From NCBI GenBank assembly GCA_964349515.1, contig CAYGHG010000105.1:1-8660 (forward strand): DNA of 8,660 bases, written 5' to 3'. This DNA comes from CAYGHG01 sp964349515 (GTDB lineage: Bacteria; Oederibacteriota; PGYV01; CAYGHG01). Under the pieces are notes generated by a model. That model saw nothing but the letters and a program-made list of their open reading frames with translations. It searched no databases and was not told where the DNA came from. Below, piece by piece: positions 4,338-8,660 of the stretch. Numbering within the stretch: position 1 is the first letter of the stretch; each line of letters opens with the position of its first letter. Made by a program: the position numbers and the translations under genes.

Positions 4338-5459
4338 ATTAAATTTACACGCAAACTTAGAGACTTAAAGGGTATTAAACCAGAAGAGGCAAAAGAACTT
4401 GAGAAAGTAACGGAAAAATATGAGTTTAAAATCAACGAATACTACAAATCTCTTATAAACTTCAATGACCCCGCAGACCCTCTGCGCAGGCTTGTCATAC
4501 CGGATATGCACGAACTTGACACGGGCGGCGTGCTGGATCCGTCAAACGAATCAAAATATACAAAAATGCAGGGTTTGCAGCACAAATACCCGTCTACCGC
4601 ACTGCTTCTGGTCAGCACGGACTGCGCCGGCATATGCAGGTACTGCTTTAGAAAGCGCATATTTATGCGCCGGGGCGGAGACGGCGTAAAAGACTACAAA
4701 GCGGCCTTTGGTTACATCAGGAAACACACTGAAATACAGAACGTACTTCTGACAGGCGGCGACCCGCTGCAGCTTTCAACGGCAAAACTCGCGTCAATTT
4801 TAAGAGAGCTTCGCGCCATAAACCATGTCGGGATAATAAGAATAGGAACGAAAATGGCGGCGTTTTACCCCGACAGGATAATTGAGGACAAAAAACTGTT
4901 GGCGCTTATCAAACGTTATTCAACCAAAGACAAGCGCATATACATAATGACACATTTTGACCATGTCCGTGAAATAACCCCGAAAGCAGTAAAAGCCGCA
5001 TCCATGCTTATCGGCGCAGGCGCCATACTCGCGAACCAAACGCCTATAATCACGGGAATAAACGACAAACCTGAAGTGCTGGCTGATTTGTTTACAAAGC
5101 TTTCATATATTGGTATTTCTCCGTATTATGTCTTTCAGTGCAGGCCCACCTCCGCGAACATGGCTTATGCCGTGCCGCTTGAGAGAAGCTATGTAATTTT
5201 TGAAAAGGCGAGGACCATGGTCTCGGGGCTTGCAAAAACCGCCAGGCTTGTGATGTCAACCTCGGCGGGGAAAATTCATGTAATAGGGCTGACAGACAAG
5301 GAAATAATACTGAAGTTTTTCAGGGCCGCAAAGCACTCGGACAGCGGCAGGCTGATGATATTTAAAAGAAACAAAAACGCCTACTGGCTGGATGATTACA
5401 GTGAGGTCAAAAAGGACATAAAGTTGTTCAAGGGCCTGGATAAATACGGGCCGGATTAG
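4338..5459 (+). CDS. KamA-family radical SAM protein, likely AUU start
   Basis: A 373-residue radical SAM enzyme of the lysine 2,3-aminomutase (KamA)/EpmB group. Cys96, Cys100 and Cys103 (CAGICRYC) would hold the 4Fe-4S cluster. LLTGGDPL (137-144) matches the SAM-binding segment, and Lys312 in SAGKIHVIG aligns with the PLP lysine of KamA (GGGGK). Lysine-specific aminomutases use two Asp to hold lysine. Here the first site reads QCRP (Arg269), and no Asp lies seven residues before Lys312, so the substrate is probably not lysine in the KamA manner. Members of this subgroup, recalled from memory, have GLQHKYPDTALLLV and FQCRPT but no settled function. The frame has no ATG until 4506, which would delete conserved sequence. 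AGAGGTGG (4325-4332) precedes ATT 4338, giving MKFTRKLRDL. TTG codons at 4272 and 4299 are alternatives without proper ribosome sites. Confidence 0.85.
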   Translation: MKFTRKLRDLKGIKPEEAKELEKVTEKYEFKINEYYKSLINFNDPADPLRRLVIPDMHELDTGGVLDPSNESKYTKMQGLQHKYPSTALLLVSTDCAGICRYCFRKRIFMRRGGDGVKDYKAAFGYIRKHTEIQNVLLTGGDPLQLSTAKLASILRELRAINHVGIIRIGTKMAAFYPDRIIEDKKLLALIKRYSTKDKRIYIMTHFDHVREITPKAVKAASMLIGAGAILANQTPIITGINDKPEVLADLFTKLSYIGISPYYVFQCRPTSANMAYAVPLERSYVIFEKARTMVSGLAKTARLVMSTSAGKIHVIGLTDKEIILKFFRAAKHSDSGRLMIFKRNKNAYWLDDYSEVKKDIKLFKGLDKYGPD

Positions 5460-5518
5460 AACAGAAGCTGGAAATACAGGCATAAGACAAAGTCATTTGT
5501 ACGGTAAAAAAACACTGC

Positions 5519-5546
5519 AAAAAATCGCCCTTGCGGCGATTTTTTT
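5519..5546. terminator. Rho-independent terminator before lysA
   Basis: An 11-bp perfect stem, AAAAAATCGCC (5519-5529) with GGCGATTTTTT (5535-5545), loop CTTGC. The flanking A and T runs let it work in both directions. It ends the radical SAM transcript 60 bases after its stop codon. Confidence 0.9.
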
Positions 5547-5559
5547 ATTGTGTTATTAT
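5531..5559 (+). promoter_or_regulatory. probable lysA operon promoter
   Basis: TTGCGG (5531-5536), 17-bp spacer, TATTAT (5554-5559). The -35 box sits in the loop and 3' arm of the preceding terminator, the same arrangement as at msrAB. TATCACT (5569-5575) lies near the predicted start point. The leader is only about 25 bases, too short for a lysine riboswitch. Confidence 0.55.
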
Positions 5560-5589
5560 CTTTCAAATTATCACTAAGAGAGGTAAAAA

Positions 5590-6837
5590 ATGGACTATTT
5601 TTCCTATAAAAGGGGCGTATTACAGGCTGAGGATGTCAAAATAAGCGAACTTGCCGCGAAATACGGCACGCCGCTTTACGTTTACAGCCACAGGACTTTC
5701 ATAGAACACTTCCGCAAGCTGAAAGCTGCTTTTTCAGACCTAAGCCCGCTTATATGCTACTCGGTAAAGGCGAACTCAAACATAGCGCTTCTGAATGAAA
5801 TGAGGAAAGAGGGCTCGGGGTTTGACGTGGTGTCAGGCGGAGAGCTTTTCCGCGCCCTGAAAACAGGAGTTGACCCAAAAAAGATAGTGTATGCAGGCGT
5901 GGGCAAAACAAAAGAAGAGATAAAGTTTGCCATAAAGACAGGCATATTGATGTTTAATGTGGAAAGCGCGGAGGAGCTCAAGGCGATAAATGCCGTTTCT
6001 GCTTCCATGAAAAAGGTAACGGACGTGGCGCTGAGAATCAATCCTGATGTTGACGCCAACACCCATGCCTATATCACAACCGCAAAAAAGGGCAATAAGT
6101 TCGGCATAGACATAGACATAGCGCCGGCTCTCTTTACAGCCGCAAAAAAGATGAAGCACATAAAGATAAAAGGCGTTGATATGCACATAGGCTCGCAGAT
6201 AACCACGCCTATCCCATACATCTCCGCTATATCAAAGATTGCCGCTTTTATAAAAGCGCTTCAGCAAAGCGGCTCATCTGTTGAGTACATGAACATAGGC
6301 GGCGGGCTGGGCGTTATTTATGATGAGGAAAAGCCGGCTACGGCAGACATATTTGCAAAGGCGGTAAAGCCCCATATCGCAGAGCTCGGGCTCAAAGTCA
6401 TCATGGAGCCGGGCAGGTTTATCATGGGCAATGCGGGAGTACTGGTGGCTTCGGTGGTTTATAATAAAAAGGGCAGAAAGAAAAACTTCATGATAGTTGA
6501 CGCGGGTATGAATGACCTGCTCAGGCCGAGCCTCTACGGCGCTTTTCACAGGATACTGCCTGTAAATGAGTCTGTAAAAAAAGGCGCTATATATGATGTG
6601 GTGGGGCCTATTTGCGAAAGCGGTGATTTTCTCGGCAAGGACAGGACGCTGCCCGACCTGAAAAGCGGTGACCTGATAGCGGTTCGCAGCGCGGGCGCAT
6701 ACGGCATGGCGATGGCATCAAACTACAACTCGCGTCCGAGGGCTGCCGAGGTGCTGGTAAAGGGTGACAAGCACTATCTGATAAGGGAACGGGAAACCTG
6801 GGAGGAATTGACGGAAAAGGAAAGAATGATTAAATAA
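5590..6837 (+). CDS. lysA: diaminopimelate decarboxylase
   Basis: Converts meso-diaminopimelate to L-lysine and CO2 in the cytoplasm, the last lysine step. The 415-residue length is normal for the PLP-dependent fold-III family. Lys60 in CYSVKANSN forms the PLP Schiff base. Other family motifs are FDVVSGGEL (78-86), HIGSQ (199-203), the phosphate-binding NIGGGLG (235-241), EPGR (273-276), CESGD (342-346; Cys342 comes from the partner subunit's side of the active site in the dimer), and AYGMAMASNYNSRPR (370-384). These favour DAP decarboxylase over ornithine, arginine or carboxynorspermidine decarboxylases, and the dapF-dapA neighbours confirm it. The ribosome site AGAGAGG (5577-5583) supports ATG 5590. 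It is the first gene of the lysine cluster; a heptamer-repeat spacer separates it from dapF. Confidence 0.97.
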   Translation: MDYFSYKRGVLQAEDVKISELAAKYGTPLYVYSHRTFIEHFRKLKAAFSDLSPLICYSVKANSNIALLNEMRKEGSGFDVVSGGELFRALKTGVDPKKIVYAGVGKTKEEIKFAIKTGILMFNVESAEELKAINAVSASMKKVTDVALRINPDVDANTHAYITTAKKGNKFGIDIDIAPALFTAAKKMKHIKIKGVDMHIGSQITTPIPYISAISKIAAFIKALQQSGSSVEYMNIGGGLGVIYDEEKPATADIFAKAVKPHIAELGLKVIMEPGRFIMGNAGVLVASVVYNKKGRKKNFMIVDAGMNDLLRPSLYGAFHRILPVNESVKKGAIYDVVGPICESGDFLGKDRTLPDLKSGDLIAVRSAGAYGMAMASNYNSRPRAAEVLVKGDKHYLIRERETWEELTEKERMIK

Positions 6838-6850
6838 AAAGAAAGTATAG

Positions 6851-6881
6851 AAGACAAAAGACAGAAGACAAAAGTTAAGAC
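6851..6881. repeat. heptamer array between lysA and dapF
   Basis: Units AAGACAA, AAGACAG, AAGACAA, AAGTTAA run from 6851 to 6878, starting 13 bases after the lysA stop. It lies inside the apparent operon. The first 25 bases are the reverse complement of 2463-2487 without mismatch. Confidence 0.85.
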
Positions 6882-6901
6882 CAATGTAAAAGGCGGAAAG
6901 C

Positions 6902-7705
6902 ATGAAAAATTTGAATTTTACAAAGATGTCGGGCGCGGGAAATGATTTTATCGTCATTGACAATATGGCCGGTAAAATCAATCTTACGGTGCCTCAGATA
7001 TCAAAAATGTGCGCGCGTCAGACAGGAATCGGCGCTGACGGAATAATAATGCCCGAACGCTCAAAAGATTATGATTTTTACATGCGTTTTTATAACAGTG
7101 ACGGGTCAGAGGCTGAGATGTGCGGCAATGCTTCGCGCTGTATATCCCGTTTTGTGCATCTGCACGGCTATGCGGGAAAAAAGATAAAGTTTCTCGCAAA
7201 AGACGGGCCCCATACCGCTCAGATAATGGCGGGCACAAATGTAAAAATTGAAATGACAGACCCCACGCCGGTGCAGGACGGTATTAAGGTAACCGCCGCA
7301 GGAAAGGAATTTACAGGCGGGTTTGTAAATACAGGAGTCCCGCACTTTGTGATTGAAGCGAAAAAATTGGATACGATTGACATAGTGACGCCGGGCAGGG
7401 AAATACGCTTCTCAAAGAAATTTGCCCCCAAAGGCACCAATGTGATGTTTATTGAAAAAGCAAAAGAGGGCTATGCCATACGCTCTTATGAGCGCGGTGT
7501 TGAAAATGAAACGCTTGCCTGCGGTACGGGGGCCACAGCTGCGGCTATAGTGCTTGCTTCGCGGCGCAAAACAAAGAGCCCTTTGGTTTTTTACGCTCCG
7601 GGCGGCACGCTTAAGATTTATTTTGAAAATCAGGGCGGCTCATTCAGGAAAGTATATCTGGAAGGGCCCGCTGAAATAGTTTTTGAAGGAAAATACAGCT
7701 TATAA
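6902..7705 (+). CDS. dapF: diaminopimelate epimerase
   Basis: Interconverts LL- and meso-diaminopimelate, supplying meso-DAP for peptidoglycan and for LysA. It uses no cofactor; two cysteines act as the acid-base pair. Both are present in family motifs: Cys74 in AEMCGNASRC and Cys207 in LACGTGATA. Also seen are KMSGAGNDFIVID at the N-terminus (8-20), GADGIIM (44-50), FYNSDGSEAEMCGN (63-76), NTGVPHFV (143-150) and YERGVENETLACGTG (196-210). The 267 residues match the usual two-lobed length. The ribosome site is modest (AAGGCGGAAAG, 6890-6900). It is followed by dapA after 12 bases, so the two are surely cotranscribed. Confidence 0.97.
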   Translation: MKNLNFTKMSGAGNDFIVIDNMAGKINLTVPQISKMCARQTGIGADGIIMPERSKDYDFYMRFYNSDGSEAEMCGNASRCISRFVHLHGYAGKKIKFLAKDGPHTAQIMAGTNVKIEMTDPTPVQDGIKVTAAGKEFTGGFVNTGVPHFVIEAKKLDTIDIVTPGREIRFSKKFAPKGTNVMFIEKAKEGYAIRSYERGVENETLACGTGATAAAIVLASRRKTKSPLVFYAPGGTLKIYFENQGGSFRKVYLEGPAEIVFEGKYSL

Positions 7706-7717
7706 CGGAGGCATGAT

Positions 7718-8605
7718 ATGTTTCAGGGTCTTTATGTTGCGATAGTCACACCTTTTAAAAACGGTAAAATTGACGAAGAGTCATACGCCAAATTAATTGA
7801 AATGCACGCGCAGGCAGGCACAGACGGCATTGTTCCTGCCGGGACTACGGGCGAATCGCCGACGCTCACCCCGGAAGAGCACGAGCATTTAATCGAGCTT
7901 ACGGTAAAGCTTGTCAATAAAAGGATGAAAGTAATGGCAGGCACCGGCTCAAACTCAACTGCGGAAGCTGTGGAGTACACTGTTGCGGCCGAGAAAGCAG
8001 GCGCTGATGCCGCGCTTGTGGTGAATCCTTATTACAACAAGCCCACACAAAAAGGCCTTTATGAACATTTCAAGGCTGTGGCTGAATCGGTAAAGATACC
8101 TGTTATTGTCTACAATATTATGGGGCGCACCGGAGTGAATGTATCTACGGAGACAATGGCAAAGCTTTCAAAGATACCGAACATAAAAGGTGTCAAGGAA
8201 GCAAGCGGAGACCTCTCGCAGATGACGGATGTAGTCAGACAGTGCGGCGAAGGCTTTGACGTGCTGTCGGGCGATGATGCCCTGACGCTTCCGCTTCTTG
8301 CGGTGGGCGGCAAAGGCATAGTATCGGTTGTGGGAAATATAATACCTAAAGAGGTCAGGGCGATGGTTGAGGCTTTTAACAGCGGTGATATAAAAAAAGC
8401 GCGTGAGCTTAATTACAAGATGCTGCCGCTGGTCAAAGCTATGTTTATTGAGACAAACCCGATACCCGTAAAAGCCGCGATGGAGATGATGGGGCTGATA
8501 GACGGTGAGATAAGGCTCCCGATGACAAAGCTTGAGGGCGAAAATCTGAAGAAACTGAAAGAGGAAATGGTTAAATACGGTTTGAAGCTGAAAGCTGAAA
8601 ACTGA
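7718..8605 (+). CDS. dapA: 4-hydroxy-tetrahydrodipicolinate synthase
   Basis: Condenses pyruvate with aspartate semialdehyde, the committed step to DAP and lysine. It is a cytoplasmic TIM-barrel aldolase, normally tetrameric. Lys160 in GVKEASGD forms the pyruvate Schiff base. Thr43 and Thr44 (GTTGES), Tyr132 (VYN) and Arg137 (GRTG) match E. coli Thr44, Thr45, Tyr133 and Arg138; Tyr106 (NPYYNKP) is the inter-subunit triad Tyr. Feedback residues also align: His55, Asn79, Glu83 and Tyr105 correspond to E. coli His56, Asn80, Glu84 and Tyr106, so inhibition by lysine is likely; E. coli His53 is Pro52 here. GGAGG (7707-7711) supports ATG 7718. The last codons and the stop codon lie inside a heptanucleotide repeat, giving an unusual KLKAEN tail. 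Close relatives such as N-acetylneuraminate lyase are excluded by the operon. Confidence 0.97.
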   Translation: MFQGLYVAIVTPFKNGKIDEESYAKLIEMHAQAGTDGIVPAGTTGESPTLTPEEHEHLIELTVKLVNKRMKVMAGTGSNSTAEAVEYTVAAEKAGADAALVVNPYYNKPTQKGLYEHFKAVAESVKIPVIVYNIMGRTGVNVSTETMAKLSKIPNIKGVKEASGDLSQMTDVVRQCGEGFDVLSGDDALTLPLLAVGGKGIVSVVGNIIPKEVRAMVEAFNSGDIKKARELNYKMLPLVKAMFIETNPIPVKAAMEMMGLIDGEIRLPMTKLEGENLKKLKEEMVKYGLKLKAEN

Positions 8606-8619
8606 AAGTTGTAAACTGT
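8585..8619. repeat. heptamer array overlapping the dapA 3' end
   Basis: Five units in perfect register: AAGCTGA, AAGCTGA, AAACTGA, AAGTTGT, AAACTGT. The dapA stop codon (8603-8605) is part of the third unit. It resembles the array at 2843-2877. Confidence 0.8.
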
Positions 8620-8641
8620 ACTTTATTCAACGGAGGTAATG

Positions 8642-8660
8642 ATGGTAAAAATTGGGATAA
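8642..8660 (+). CDS. dapB: start of 4-hydroxy-tetrahydrodipicolinate reductase, 3' truncated
   Basis: Only MVKIGI is visible before the window ends. GGAGG (8632-8636) lies 5 bases before ATG 8642; the in-frame ATG at 8639 is too close to it. MVKIGI is a typical first strand of the DapB Rossmann fold, and dapB commonly follows dapA. DapB reduces the DapA product with NAD(P)H. The call rests mainly on position. Confidence 0.6.

Noticed and set aside
4330..4368. GTG at 4330 as start of the radical SAM gene
   Set aside because: It is in another frame and meets a stop codon after 12 codons.
5460..5589. Lysine riboswitch before lysA
   Set aside because: Only a terminator and a promoter-like sequence fit here, and the predicted leader is about 25 bases; the L-box core needs well over 150.
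1..8660. Insertion sequence, prophage or defence system
   Set aside because: No transposase, integrase, nuclease or toxin-antitoxin-like ORF is seen; all sizeable coding regions are otherwise explained.

Overview
The window reads as a chromosomal segment from a diderm (Gram-negative) bacterium. It holds a TonB-type protein with an N-terminal anchor and a methionine sulfoxide reductase with a Sec signal peptide. Gene content, heavy use of AUA (Ile) and AGG (Arg) codons, medium GC, and the lysA-dapF-dapA-dapB order fit an environmental lineage such as Nitrospirota or a former deltaproteobacterium. That placement is inference and has low certainty. No transposase, integrase, tRNA, rRNA or CRISPR array is visible.

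Layout. 1-807: 3' end of an NHL-repeat beta-propeller gene. 808-961: leader with a promoter-like sequence and a possible 15-codon ORF. 962-1129: a lone Flp-type pilin gene with a strong terminator. 1180-2263: a promoter carrying a perfect palindrome over its -10 box, then an exported MsrA-MsrB fusion. 2264-2534: a gene-free stretch built of heptanucleotide repeats, a 34-bp tandem array and a 21-bp duplication. 2535-2831: a 98-aa protein of unknown function. 2832-3053: a convergent intergenic stretch with an orphan TATAAT, a C9 tract and a hairpin. 3054-3992 (minus): a TonB-family protein. 3993-4337: a divergent intergenic stretch with a ~97-bp three-hairpin element. 4338-5459: a KamA-family radical SAM protein that appears to start at AUU. 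5519-5559: a terminator with the lysA promoter overlapping it. 5590-8660: lysA, dapF, dapA and the first codons of dapB.

The best-understood unit is the lysine/meso-diaminopimelate cluster. DapA makes 4-hydroxy-tetrahydrodipicolinate, DapB reduces it, DapF epimerises LL-DAP to meso-DAP for peptidoglycan, and LysA decarboxylates meso-DAP to lysine. DapA keeps the residues tied to lysine feedback inhibition. The step from tetrahydrodipicolinate to LL-DAP is not in the window. The MsrAB fusion points to repair of oxidised methionine outside the cytoplasm.

The least explained signal is a family of AAG-type heptanucleotide repeats lying just after the stop codons of msrAB, the 98-aa ORF, lysA and dapA, with a degenerate trace after the radical SAM gene. 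One array supplies the last residues and the stop codon of dapA. An antisense copy before the 98-aa ORF is a perfect 25-bp match to the lysA-dapF copy.
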